The position numbers were made by a program, and so were the translations under genes. Below the pieces are notes generated by a model that saw only the letters and a list, made by a program, of their open reading frames with translations, had not been told where the DNA came from and did not search any database. This document shows, piece after piece, positions 9,581 to 19,242 of a stretch of DNA of 23,032 nt (positions within the stretch are counted from its first letter, which is position 1; each line of letters starts with the position of its first letter). This DNA comes from Penium margaritaceum (taxonomy: Eukaryota; Streptophyta; Zygnematophyceae; Desmidiales; Peniaceae), in assembly GCA_023375785.1 (NCBI GenBank), contig SZWC01007387.1, forward strand, positions 56,668 through 79,699. Direction: 5' to 3'.

Positions 9581-9853
9581 TGTTTCGGAGCACAGGACTG
9601 TTGTGGCACATGCACAGCATATTTTCATCTTGGCATGCATGCCCAGTGTGCTATTTTGTGTAGCTTTGGGATGGAGCATGGCTTGCAGAATGCAACTTGG
9701 CTTGTTGAGAAGATTTTTGTGATCTCTTTACCATGAGAGCTTGTATCTCTTGGCCTCCTTGATCTTTACGAATTCAACTTGGAGGAAAAGTTGGAATGAA
9801 TTTCTTGTCCCAAGCTTCCCCACTGGTTTGTGCGGAGATGGTGGCTGAATTTA
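9581..9853. other. Spacer, nothing recognised
   Basis: No convincing coding, RNA or repeat signal before the GAA microsatellite. Confidence 0.5.
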
Positions 9854-9875
9854 AAAAGAAGAAGAAGAAGAAGAA

Positions 9876-9906
<31 letters not shown>

Positions 9907-9929
9907 AAGAAGAAGAAGAAGAAGAAGAG
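9854..9929. repeat. (GAA)n trinucleotide microsatellite
   Basis: About 75 bp of AAG/GAA repeats with one AAT interruption near 9875. It generates artefactual Lys-rich (+) and Ser/Leu-rich (-) open frames. Confidence 0.97.
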
Positions 9930-11636
9930 AAAAACTCAGGAAAGTCCAAAAACAAAAAGAATAATAGAGGCAGATCAAACATGGCTTGAGTTGTTTTTAA
10001 GGATGTTGTGGTTTTGGTTACAAGGGCAACATTGAGAGAACGAAACAGTACAAGGCACAAAAAAAGGCAATGCAGGACGAAGCAGCCATATGAGTGGCAA
10101 CAAAAGTGGGTGTTGTAGTCAATACAGCGGGCAAAAGAACGACAGACACAATCGCTACAGCCTAAGGTTTCTAGATGAATGCACCCTCAGTTTTGTTGCC
10201 AGAAATTGAGTGCTGAAAAGAGCACCTAAACAGGTGACATTCATCACCTCTAGTTTTAGAGTATTGATACAGTCAAAAGAGTGGTGGTGGTTTAAGGCAA
10301 GAATTAATGAGATCTGCCGATGTGTTAGGGGGAGAGAATGACGCTACTGTGAAACTCCAGGATGTGATAGTGGCCAGGATCCTAGAACTTCTATGATTTT
10401 AGCCATGGGGCGATATCTATAAAAATGAAATTTTGTCCATGCCAAAATCTTGTGTCACCTAGGCACGGTGCACGCGCCTCAACTGGATGGTGATGGCAAT
10501 GGTGACCGAAGGGAGATTGGTACACACCTTCTAGCACTGGAGGAGGCGTGTGATCATCTAGGAGGAGCACGGGAACACGTGTAGCAATGTGGGAGCATAA
10601 TGTATCTGTTACTCAAATGTGAACATTCAAGACTATACGTTCATGGTGAGAAATCCTATGCCACCCAAAGCCCCAGAACTGCGTTTGGCTCTGTACGTAA
10701 AAGATATGAGCTGTATTGCTTTAGCATCATGTAACTCATGTTCACAGTTTTTCATCGCATGAAGAATTGCAGTTGCAGCTGCACTGGTGCATTCGCCAAG
10801 GTGAGGGGGAGGGGGATATCCCCAAACCTGGTTCATTTCTTCCACAGATTTTAATGATTTTTATGGTTCTCGTCCAAACTCAGTGATTTCAGTCATGGTG
10901 GAGCCGGCACATCGTTCTCATTCACGGAGATGTATTCTACAAGGGTTCTTTAATCCCATGAAGGACCACCTTCTACAACCATGCACAGAAGAGTTACAGA
11001 AGTTTCTTGTAAGGATGGTTATGTGGGAAGTTGAAAGGTAAACGTTTTCTTTGAAGAATTTCAGCTTGCCCATGGATGATGTTTGAACTGATTTGGGACC
11101 ACTATGAAGGGCCTAGTCAACCTTCGACGTAGGCAGTTGTCCTGCACGAGAAATGGTGCCTTGGAGATGCGCTGTAACTGAATGATTCTCAAGGGTCAGC
11201 AAAAGCAGAATGATGTACAAGTACCAAAGGAATAAAACACCAAACAAAACTGGTTGGAGTGTCAAACGTGGGCCCCCCTTCAGTAAATTGTCTCAAGGGT
11301 CAGATTTAAATGGCAAGGTTCACATGAGATGAACAGAGGAAGATGTTATGGAACACCTACGACGCCATGAAACCTCTTTCATGACAAGGTCTTGAAACAG
11401 CCTTTGTACCGTCTAACCCCACGCCATGGTCATCTTGTACTAATGTGCTTTGAACATGTTGACCCAGCGCTACGCTCACCATGAATCCTCCCCTACCATC
11501 CCATGTCATTGTGCAATAGTGCCATTTGCTACATAGTTGTTGTCATGCACAAGATTACACTGTTGATAACTTTACATACTTTGGCATGGGACACCATAGC
11601 CTCTGGAAGTCACAACAGCTCACGCACCTCCGCAGA
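9930..11636. other. 1.7-kb spacer without recognised gene
   Basis: Only short open frames (70 codons or fewer) in mixed-sequence DNA. I see no RNA gene, transposon terminus or conserved domain. Confidence 0.55.
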
Positions 11637-11723
11637 CAAAGATGCCGTACTCCGTGGTGGACAGCAGCCAAAGATGCCGTACTCCGTGGTGGACAGCAGC
11701 CAAAGATGCCGTACTCCGTGGTG
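11637..11723. repeat. 32-bp tandem repeat, 2.7 copies
   Basis: Units 11637-11668 and 11669-11700 are identical 32-mers beginning CAAAGATGCCGTACTCCG; a third, partial 23-bp unit ends at 11723. Thirty-two is not a multiple of three, so it would shift frames and is unlikely to be coding. Perfect identity suggests recent expansion. Confidence 0.96.
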
Positions 11724-12813
11724 TCGCTTTTCTCAGGCCCAAGCATTCAAGTGGGCCAGCTCTTCAGTTCCAGTGCTTCCGAACACTGCTGAGCACATCA
11801 TTTGATCAGACCCTCCGGTCCGAACCCACATTTAACCTAGTCGAAGGCTGAGCCCCACTTTCTAACCCACTGCACTCCTGTATTGTAGCTGAACATCACT
11901 GGCTGTGCCTTTGCAGGAGTGGAAAATGGTTGCTAAGATGCACTTCTGCATTCCAGCAGAAGTGCATGTAGCTTACAATCAGGAAATAATTTGCTTACTT
12001 TGCCGCATCTTGCTCAGTTGTATTTTTCCAACTCTGTAGAGGAGGAGCCCCACTGGGAGCAAGATCTGATGGGTACGCGTTTCGAATGAGCCAAGGGCAA
12101 AGACATGAATTCACTCATACACCAAGTGCACAATGTTCATGGAATAACGAAGGAACTCCTACCCAAGCGTAGACCAGCAATAACTTAATTCCAAGAGCCG
12201 TTGTTCCTTACCTACAACAGATGTGCTAGTACCACAGCAGAGCTGATTTTGAATATGCCCGGCTGCTTTGTTCTGATATTGCTGATGCTGTTCCACCATG
12301 GCACAGCTGCGTCACATGTAGGACTGCAAGTCTACAGAACAACTAGGAAGATAAGAAAGGAATGGATGTCATAACCAAAGCGGCGGCTCTAAGAGGAATT
12401 GACTTCCTACACCCGCTGTTGGGTCTTTTCAAACATTCTCATCATGCATGACGGTTGCGCGATGCACAAGTAGGCCAGGGGAGCATCTGGCCTTTGCCTC
12501 AATTTCTCTCGCGCTAGAGATTAGCCCTCAGATTTCAGCTTAATGCATGACTTGAAATGATTCCTCTCAGGAACACCGCAAGGAAGAAATGTCTCAATTG
12601 CACTTGATTCGCTTTTCCCGTGTTCCAGGAGAGATTCTGTGAGTCGAGTGGCTGCTAACCGTCAACAAGAACATTGTATTCACAAAAATGCACACGACGA
12701 AACATGACCCTGCATTGGGTCCTCAGAGGCAGCACGCCACACGAGGTTCTAAGGAACCGACTTGGACGTCCAGCGCCATTTACGTACCAAACCAAAAGCT
12801 TCTGCAAGCCAGT
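11724..12813. other. Spacer downstream of the LHCII gene
   Basis: No coding region is recognised except a shadow of the LHCII exon at the right end. The right part should include the 3' UTR of the - strand LHCII gene, but I could not place a poly(A) signal with confidence. It contains the hairpin at 11938-11967. Confidence 0.5.
11938..11967. repeat. Perfect hairpin, 12-bp arms, 6-nt loop
   Basis: ATGCACTTCTGC (11938-11949), loop ATTCCA, then GCAGAAGTGCAT (11956-11967). No T-run follows, so a Pol III or rho-independent-type terminator role is not indicated. Confidence 0.85.
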
Positions 12814-13119
12814 CTAGCCTCCAGGCACGAAGTTGGTGGCATAGGCCCATGCGTTGTTGGCAGTGGGGTCGGCGAGGTGGTCACTGAGGTTCTCCAGAGG
12901 ACCCTTGCCAGTCACAATAGCCTGCACAAAGAAGCCCAGCGCAGCTACCTGTGCCAGTCGGCCGTTCTTGATCTCCTTCACCTTCAGCTCAGCGAATGTG
13001 TCGGGGTCGTCCGCCAGGCCAAGAGGGTCAAACGCGCCTCCTGGATACAGAGGGTCCGTGACTTCGCCCAGAGGGCCGCCGGACACCCGATAGCCCTCAA
13101 CCGCGCCCAGCAGGATCAC
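12814..13119 (-). CDS. Lhcb: LHCII chlorophyll a/b-binding protein, last exon
   Basis: This exon encodes the last 101 residues and a TAG stop (12814-12816). It holds the second half of transmembrane helix C (VEGYR), the lumenal loop ([16 protein letters not shown]), helix A ([13 protein letters not shown]), and the C-terminal amphipathic segment ending ATNFVPGG. In standard LHCII numbering, ligands E139, R142, E180, N183, R185, Q197 and H212 are all present, with no indels. The residue after RLA, Met188 in land-plant LHCII, is Gln, and the following VAAL is also atypical. The - strand acceptor CAG lies directly upstream (AG at 13120-13121). The product binds chlorophylls a and b in the thylakoid membrane as photosystem antenna. 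Lhcb1/2 type is the best fit; the exact paralogue is not resolved. Confidence 0.95.
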   Translation of the reverse strand: MILLGAVEGYRVSGGPLGEVTDPLYPGGAFDPLGLADDPDTFAELKVKEIKNGRLAQVAALGFFVQAIVTGKGPLENLSDHLADPTANNAWAYATNFVPGG

Positions 13120-13771
13120 CTGGAAGTGGAGAACGTGAGAGAGATAAAAATCAGTCATCCAGTTACTGAAAGGAAGTGACAGTTATCCCGCCTTTTACTG
13201 GCCGTTTTTGATGTTCCCATGTAAGGAACGGCAAACGAGACTGCGGCTCGGGAAAATCTTTCAGGATTCAGAGCAGACTCGAGCGCGAGAGCCTCTGTTT
13301 GGACAGATGTTTAGGCACACGTGAAGCTGTCCGCGGGACGTATGAAGGCTCAACGTTGATGTAATCTACAGAGCGACTCGGACAAAAATCCCGTTTGCCG
13401 TTCTATATTCCCATGAGCCACGGAGGACGGCTGGCTTTTGACGGCTGTTTGGCAGTCTGAATCCTTCCAAGGTAGACCACATTCTGCACATTCTGAGAAC
13501 AGGGAGCGAGGCAGAGCCCTTCGACCACATGGCTCATGTGGCTCTCATAAAGTGACACAAGGGGAACATCCAGCGAGGGTGACAATCCAATCATCCCAAT
13601 GAGGAAAGAAGGATAGTCCCCTCGATAAATTCTCCGAAAACTTTCACCCCGCACCAACGCTGGAGGTCATGGACTTCGTATTCCACATCTCACATTGAAG
13701 ATGTGCAGTCAGGGTGGCTTGGAGGATGGCATTTTAGTCTCGCAACCTTTAAACTGTCAACGTCTGCGTAC
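13120..13771 (-). other. LHCII intron, phase 0
   Basis: On the - strand the donor is CAG|GTACGC and the acceptor is CTTCCAG|GTG. The 652-bp intron lies between codons and falls exactly after the codon for Q131, a chlorophyll ligand in helix C. Joining the exons gives uninterrupted LHCII with no gained or lost residues. A short open frame inside it (13403-13657) has no recognisable content. Confidence 0.93.
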
Positions 13772-14038
13772 CTGCACGGCGAGAGTCGCGAGGATGGACT
13801 TGGCGTGGATGAGAGTTGGGTTGCCGAGGTAGTTCAGCCCTTCCTCAGAGAAAATCTGCGCACCGGCCTTGAACCACACGGGCTCCGCGATGGGCACGCC
13901 GTTCTGCGCCAGCAGCTCTGGAACAATGATTCCCAGAGAGCCCAGCAGCGCCCAACGCGAGTGGATGAGCTCAATCTCCCTGAAGCGCGCGAATGTCTCC
14001 GGGTTGGACGACAGGCCGGCGGTGTCCCAGCCGTAGTC
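13772..14038 (-). CDS. Lhcb: LHCII chlorophyll a/b-binding protein, internal exon (5'-truncated at gap)
   Basis: 89 codons run from the DYGWDTAGL motif (Tyr44 in LHCII numbering) through helix B ([13 protein letters not shown]) and the stromal loop ([19 protein letters not shown]) into helix C. Ligands E65, H68, R70, G78 and Q131 are present. The exon ends with a donor GTACGC. Upstream it runs straight into N 14039. The first ~42 mature residues, including the WYGPDR trimerisation region, and the transit peptide are missing. Sequence beyond the N does not read as LHCII in any frame, so the N is either a gap or lies at an exon edge. Substitutions such as [11 protein letters not shown] and [12 protein letters not shown] show a diverged copy. 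Confidence 0.93.
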
Positions 14039-14238
14039 NAGCACCGTTCTGCGCTGCTCTGCTGCCGCCGCTTGCTTCCGTTTCAACAGAGGGCAGAGGT
14101 CAAGGCGAGCAACTGCAGCTCCTGCCCAGTCATGAGTGGTGAATGGCAGCTGCACACAGAATTCGAGCAGGAGGCCATGGCTGCTGCGCTGGTCCAACTC
14201 CGGCCAGCTCGCGTCAAGGTGACGCAATCCGTAGTGCA

Positions 14239-14511
14239 CTAAGTGACCAGGTGCTGGTCGTTGCCGGCGAGCAGGCCGCTGATCAGCGCCTCGGCCGTAA
14301 ACGCTGGGCCAGTCCGCATGGAACAACCTCCGTTCCACTCTTTCGTGGGGGTGTGGCGTGGATACTGTCCATCACCGGACAGCTTGTAGTCCTTTTCTGG
14401 CGTCAACTCATTTGAGAGACCGACTCCAAAAGGAAAACGAAATTGGACTACGCCGCACCCGTAGTGGATTCGTATCACGTAGACGTCCAAGGGATTCGCG
14501 AGTGTCCGCAT
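14239..14511 (-). other. Unassigned coding-like stretch upstream of the LHCII exons
   Basis: A 90-codon - strand frame includes FGVGLSNELTPEKDYKLSG and TPTKEWNGG before a TAG near 14239. Composition looks protein-like, and its position and strand would suit a 5' exon of the LHCII gene, but it does not match the LHCII N-terminus (no WYGPDR, no LGP, no YLTGE) and I do not recognise it. It may belong to another contig if the N at 14039 is a gap. A possible donor (CACCTG|GTCACT) precedes the stop. Confidence 0.3.
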
Positions 14512-15594
14512 ACATTGCCGAGGCCTGAAACTGCCAAGGGCGGCCCGACGAAATCACAATCAGGAACGTGACACCCATTGCCAAAAGCTTTTTGGGGCCC
14601 CTGGTCGTCACCAGGAACGCCAAAACGTCCGTCTTTTGGCCCCAAGTCTTCATGCAGGCCCGAGGCATGCCTCAGAACGAAAAAAAATCCCAGGATGTGA
14701 AATCATATCTCCCATAAATGAATGAATTTGGCAAGGAACAGAGGCTTTGATTCCTCCATCAAAGGGTAAAGGCTCAGACAACCCATAACAACAACGAAGG
14801 TCATTTCTAGTAAAATCACACAGGCGAGCGGGGTGAGGAAATTGGATTAAAAATTATTGTAAAATGATTTAAATTTTACTTTTATCATGTAAGGAAATAG
14901 ATGATGAAAGCCGTCGTCTTTGGCACCAACACAATCCTTAACAAAAGCTTGGGCATCAAGGAAACAAAGGAGGGTGCACATTTTTCTTGTCGAATGAGGT
15001 GAAATTTTGTACATGAAACCAGGAAATGAAATATTTTGAGGCGAAAAGTTCTGAGGGGTGTAGGAAGAATGTAAATTTCTTTCGAAGGGAAGTTTGGTAA
15101 GAGGTTGTAAAATATGCATTGCACACAATTGTAAGGGGTCATCATTTTGGCTCAAAGGATACACCCCCCATCAATTCTAGTTGATTAATATGATGCGATA
15201 AGGTACTCAGATTAAAAAGAAAAGGACTGTGGTCTTGGTGTTTCTGAAAAAGAGGTCAAGAGAAAGGTGCGAAGTTTTCACATGAAATACGACCATCGTG
15301 ATGTGATTTCATGGTCATTTTTCTCTTGGCAGTTCACCTGGTACAGTAGTTGATGAGACATAATTGTGAGAAGTTGTGAGAAGACTTTAAGAGAGACTGT
15401 GTCGGTGTGTGTGGCTTCCATCCGTCACGAGCCTTGGCCATGGCAGCTACGGGTGCAGCCGTAGCTGATGGTGAGCGATGGCCGTACTGGAGATCGTGAC
15501 GACCTCACGAGATTCCAGATCGTCCAGGTACAGAACATATCCAACAGCTACGGCATGACAGATCCCCAATGCGGACCCAGGAGGCACAGCCCAC
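14512..15594. other. Spacer between LHCII gene and second LTR element
   Basis: AT-rich from about 14700 to 15400 with no coding of note. If the LHCII gene is intact its promoter may lie here, but no TATA or other element can be assigned with confidence. A small perfect hairpin lies at 15445-15466 (AGCTACGG, 6-nt loop, CCGTAGCT). Confidence 0.5.
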
Positions 15595-17047
15595 AGAAGC
15601 CTCTAGGAACCTTCCTAACCACTTGCCGCGACACTAGGCGTCAGCGCTAGGTCAGCGTGTGACAACGGTCATAAGTCGGAGGCAAAAACTGCAAGGGTCT
15701 GGGTAGGGACATGCACAGAGTGTTAAGAAGCTCGAAACTGAATACAATCGCAGAGAGAGATGACAACTGACAAGAACACAACATAAATACCTGCTACGGC
15801 TCACGGCAAGTGACGCACGCACAGTGTCTGTCCTAAAACTGGCCCAAAACTACTGTTTTGGCCATAAACCTGCGCACAGATATCCAAACGCACCACCGTC
15901 TGAGCCTACAGATGCAGAATCTCAAGCCGGACGCTACAACTGGTCACACGCACAAGTCCGGCATCGATCCGTGAACGGATAATGCAAAACATGCAAATCG
16001 GGCTCGAGAGCCAGTCCACCGAGAAAATTCTAGCGTCTGCAGCAAATCTGGAAAGGACCCGGACAAGCACCCGGGATGTCGTGGCAGCTGTCTGGCAGCT
16101 GCTAATGCACGGAGCCACCACTCGTCGGTGCCCAGGCGCCAGCTGCGTCCGCATCATGGGTCATGTCGTCGTGCTCTCCAGTAATACTACTCCGTACTAC
16201 TAGTACTGGATGTACGGATAATCACCGCGTCGCCGCTCTTGACGGGTGGAAGCCACACAAAGCAACACTCCCCCTTACTGACACAACCGTCACCACAATG
16301 ATGAATGAGGGGTTATACTCACTGTCCTTCGTAAACACCAACCACAATACAAGGTCTTCTCGTGACAATGGTGTAACTCACCAAGTACTCGGGTCTCGAC
16401 CGTGCAACTCATAACCCACACACCCACTTGCCAAACATCACACAAGAGGTACAAAGCAACAAGGTCTCCTCATGACCCTCGGAACATGTCTCCGGGGTCT
16501 GAGTCTCGACCACACCTGCTCGCATGCATGGAACATACACACCACATGGAGGCAATGGTTCTCCACGTCACACCGGTACAAGTCATTAGGTGCACGGGTC
16601 TCGACTAGCATAACCTCAACNTCCCCCTTACTCACACAACCGTCACCACAATGATGAATGAGGGGTTATACTCACTGTCCTTCGTAAACACCAACCACAA
16701 TACAAGGTCTTCTCGTGACAATGGTGTAACTCACCAAGTACTCGGGTCTCGACCGTGCAACTCATAACCCACACACCCACTTGCCAAACATCACACAAGA
16801 GGTACAAAGCAACAAGGTCTCCTCATGACCCTCGGAACATGTCTCCGGGGTCTGAGTCTCGACCACACCTGCTCGCATGCATGGAACATACACACCACAT
16901 GGAGGCAATGGGTCTCCACGTCACACCGGTACAAGTCATTAGGTGCACGGGTCTCGACTAGCATAACCTCAACTGGAGCATCGTGCCAGACACAAACTAA
17001 CCATGTTGTCGTCAGAAGGGTGTCAGGCCAAAGCCCATATACCAACA
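15595..17047 (-). repeat. 3' LTR of the second element (left copy)
   Basis: On the - strand it starts TGTTGGTATATGGGC at 17047 and ends near 15595. The apparent 1453 bp includes a 353-bp duplication at N 16621; without it the LTR is about 1.1 kb. The CGGGTCTCGAC motif and variants recur inside it. The right part (16507-17047) has no partner in the window, so the 17047 boundary rests on the TG start and adjacent G-run. Confidence 0.7.
16269..16973. repeat. 352-bp direct duplication flanking an N
   Basis: 16269-16620 and 16622-16973 differ at about two bases and are separated only by N 16621. As at 4183, this looks like unmerged overlapping contig ends. Confidence 0.92.
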
Positions 17048-17056
17048 TCCCCCATG
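17048..17056 (-). promoter_or_regulatory. Candidate polypurine tract of second element
   Basis: CATGGGGGA on the - strand directly precedes TGTTGG. It is short for a PPT; a similar G-run occurs about 25 bp upstream on the - strand (near 17073-17079). Confidence 0.5.
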
Positions 17057-18061
17057 GGCTGCAGAGGCTGACTCCCCCATGGCCACACATCCCTGCAAGA
17101 CAATAGTAAGGGTGACAATGATGTTGGTTGGATGTGCTCCCACATAGCCTCACCCCGGAGAGCAGTTGTCACTGTCGTCGTCGTTGCCGTCGTCGTCGTC
17201 GCTGTCGTAACCGTCACTGCTGTTGTCAGCTATTGTTGTGACTGGTGCAGCTCCGAGGGCCTCCTCCAACTGCATCACCTGCTGTATGCCTGCCTGCTGC
17301 TGAGCTGCACATTGCCACGTGGACTCTGTAGCGTCGAGACACGTGTACAGTTCGTCATGCTCTGCTGTGGCTCTCGGCTGGGCGACTAAATCTGCGACAT
17401 GTAGGCTGTCAGTCGCGGAACGAACCTGACGGTGGACCTCGATCGCGTGCGCGTTGGCCCGAGCCACGGCCTCCTGCAGCCATGCCGCCTCATCGCATAG
17501 GTCAGCTGTCGAATCCTCTGTCGCCTGGCCGCCAGCTACTGGTCGGGCATCGCCACCAGAAAACGTGTCGGAATCTGCAACGTTTGCATCTGTAATAGGT
17601 GCTACTGCAGAGGCACCGGCTGCTGCTGGTACACCTGTCACTCGGCTGCCGACTCTCGGTGGAACGTCGGCATCCGTTGGTGAATCTGCCTCTGCCACAT
17701 CGTCGCCGTCATTGGGAGCTCGTATAGTGTCTCAAGGCTCCTCCCAACCACTGGTGCGCAACCAGTCGTCCACCTGCCGCTGAATGTCCACCCGTCTCCG
17801 ACGTGCATCTTGTAAAGACCTCTCAACTGCCTCGAGACGCATATGCACATCCTCCACGCACTCCTCAGCAGCCTGCCGTGCTGGAACATCTGTAGTGTAA
17901 CAACGGATGCTGGCCTCTCGTAGCTCGGCTCTGAGACCCTGCACGTGTGTCTCCGCTCGAGACACATCTACCTCCTGCTCGTCGACCGCGGAGCGCAGGT
18001 GCTCGGGTACGGGAACTGTAGCTCGGACGTGTGTAGGTGTGTTTTCGGCTAGAACCGCCAT

Positions 18062-18069
18062 GGTGTCAG
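18062..18069. repeat. hAT target-site duplication, left copy
   Basis: GGTGTCAG, identical to 18806-18813. On the - strand it encodes part of Ala-Asp-Thr in the host ORF. Confidence 0.9.
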
Positions 18070-18805
18070 TAAGGCTGCACACGGTTCCTATTCATGGAGA
18101 ATGAGAAGGATCCGGATCCGTGCGACGGGTCCTGCACCTGGATCCGGTACTGGGGTAACGGATCCTTGGATTCACGGATCCTTGGATTCACGGATCCTTG
18201 TATTCACGGATCCTGGATCCGGATCTTAGGAGTCATGTACAACGGATCCTTACATTCAAGGATCCTGGATCTGGATCTTGGGAGTCATGTACAACGTGTT
18301 GTGCTTCTCAACAGTGTGGCAGTGCAACGACGATGCCCATCGATAGCTGCGTTTGCCCAAACCATATCCGGCCATCCATGGTGCTGATGATATTGTGGGG
18401 CTACAGGTGGTTGGTCGGTCGACACATAAGAAGATATGAGACCAATTAACATTGAAGTCGCCATCTCCAGGCTGGCGACTTGACAGGTTTCATGCAGTTG
18501 ACACGCATGATGCATGTGCCAGCCACGCGGATGTGTTACGATATAGTTTGCCGGTCCAAAATATGCCGCACATGTTCAGCTGTTCAATTTCGAATGTGCA
18601 AATGAGTGTCCTACACGGATGACTTGAGCCGGATGTCTAGTCAGGTTTTTTTTACCCCAACCCCCCTCCCTCTGCCGGAGGATCCGAGTCAGGATCCGCA
18701 GATACAAGCCGGATCCACAATCCTGGATCCGGAACCGCGAATCCGGATCTGGATCCGGATTCACGGGTAGGGTACTGCGGAGCCAAGGATTCGTGTGCAG
18801 CCTTA
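18070..18805. mobile_element. Non-autonomous hAT-type DNA transposon, 736 bp
   Basis: Perfect 14-bp terminal inverted repeats TAAGGCTGCACACG (18070-18083) and CGTGTGCAGCCTTA (18792-18805) are flanked by identical 8-bp direct repeats GGTGTCAG (18062-18069, 18806-18813). An 8-bp duplication with a TA(A/G)GGCTG-like terminus is the hAT signature. Both subterminal regions are packed with GGATCC/ATCCGGAT motifs. No transposase is encoded, so it must have been mobilised in trans. It lies inside the second element's ORF and so is younger than that element. Confidence 0.9.
18105..18300. repeat. GGATCC-rich subterminal repeats of the hAT element, left side
   Basis: GGATCCTTGGATTCAC recurs in tandem from about 18160, and two copies of a block ending GGGAGTCATGTACAACG (one with AGGAGTCATG) end near 18243 and 18297. 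A matching GGATCC/CCGGAT-rich block lies at 18680-18770 on the other side. hAT transposases bind subterminal repeats, so these are probable binding sites. Confidence 0.75.
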
Positions 18806-18813
18806 GGTGTCAG
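18806..18813. repeat. hAT target-site duplication, right copy
   Basis: GGTGTCAG, identical to 18062-18069, directly outside the right terminal inverted repeat. Confidence 0.9.
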
Positions 18814-18858
18814 CGATGCCGGTCAGGGCAGCCATGAGCCAGTGGTCTACAGCTCGCT

Positions 18859-19242
18859 CTACATCCTCCATGGCAGATGCGTCTGTAGGGGTGACTGCTG
18901 TAGGTCAGCTGATTTTATGGACACAATCGCCACTCGGCTGTCAACACTGTGGGCTACGGTAGCAACTGCTCTTGCACGGGCCGTCGCTGTTGAAGCATCC
19001 ACTGATATCACCTCCTCCAATTTCCGGCGCAAGTCCAATTGTCTCCACACTGCACCGTGGAATGTCCACGCAGCAGCCTCGAGGTGCGTGTACACATCCT
19101 CGACGTTTATTGCCACTAGTTGACGACCCGCGGTGTCTGCGGTGCTCCAACGTGTGCTCGCTGTACGTAACTCAAGCGTGAGGTCCTGTAGGTGCCTGTC
19201 CGCACGTGTGACTGCATCCTCCTGGTCGCAAAGCGCAGATTG
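18859..19242 (-). pseudogene. Upstream part of the helical-repeat ORF (first repeat copy)
   Basis: Open between TAA 19243-19245 and the stop at 18859. It carries the first repeat (19227-18997): AVTRADRHLQDLTLELRTAS, then INVEDVYTHLEAAAW and LRRKLEEVISVD. These align with the copies at 17983-17747 and 17494-17247. Further upstream the same frame reads an Ala/Val/Thr-rich linker (to about 19480). It is one frame off from the 18871 ORF, so a frameshift separates them. With the hAT and one duplication copy discounted, the spacing to the next repeat is about 90 residues, close to the 84 between repeats two and three. Confidence 0.55.

Larger units (their letters stand above)
17150..18871 (-). pseudogene. 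Decayed ORF with helical repeats, interrupted by a hAT insertion
   Basis: Reading from ATG 18871, 22 codons lead to the hAT target site. The same frame resumes at 18061 and runs to the stop at 17150, with a single TGA (about 17732) inside. Two ~80-residue repeats are visible: 17983-17747 (DVSRAETHVQGLRAEL, CVEDVHMRLEAVERSL) and 17494-17247 (ARANAHAIEVHRQV, AEHDELYTCLDATEST), joined by an Ala/Pro/Thr/Asp-rich linker of about 84 residues. The C-terminus is highly acidic (DGYDSDDDDGNDDDSD). The repeats look like amphipathic coiled-coil helices. There is no zinc knuckle and no polymerase motif. It may be a gag-like or element-specific protein; the function is unknown. Confidence 0.6.

Noticed and set aside
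9796..10060. Lys-rich (+) and Ser/Leu-rich (-) open frames
   Set aside because: Translation of the GAA microsatellite.
11637..11723. Possible CRISPR-like array
   Set aside because: Direct head-to-tail 32-bp units with no spacers, in a eukaryotic context; a minisatellite.
12688..13179. 163-codon + strand open frame
   Set aside because: Antisense shadow of the LHCII last exon, which is clearly - strand by conserved residues and splice sites.
13703..14242. 179-codon + strand open frame spanning N 14039
   Set aside because: Antisense of the LHCII internal exon and crosses an assembly gap.
17023..18104. + strand open frames of 60-110 codons, and a Thr-rich - strand frame at 17023-17217
   Set aside because: Shadows of the - strand helical-repeat ORF or of its Asp-rich tail.
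18576..18764. 62-codon - strand frame with Asp-Pro repeats
   Set aside because: Produced by GGATCC subterminal repeats of the hAT element.
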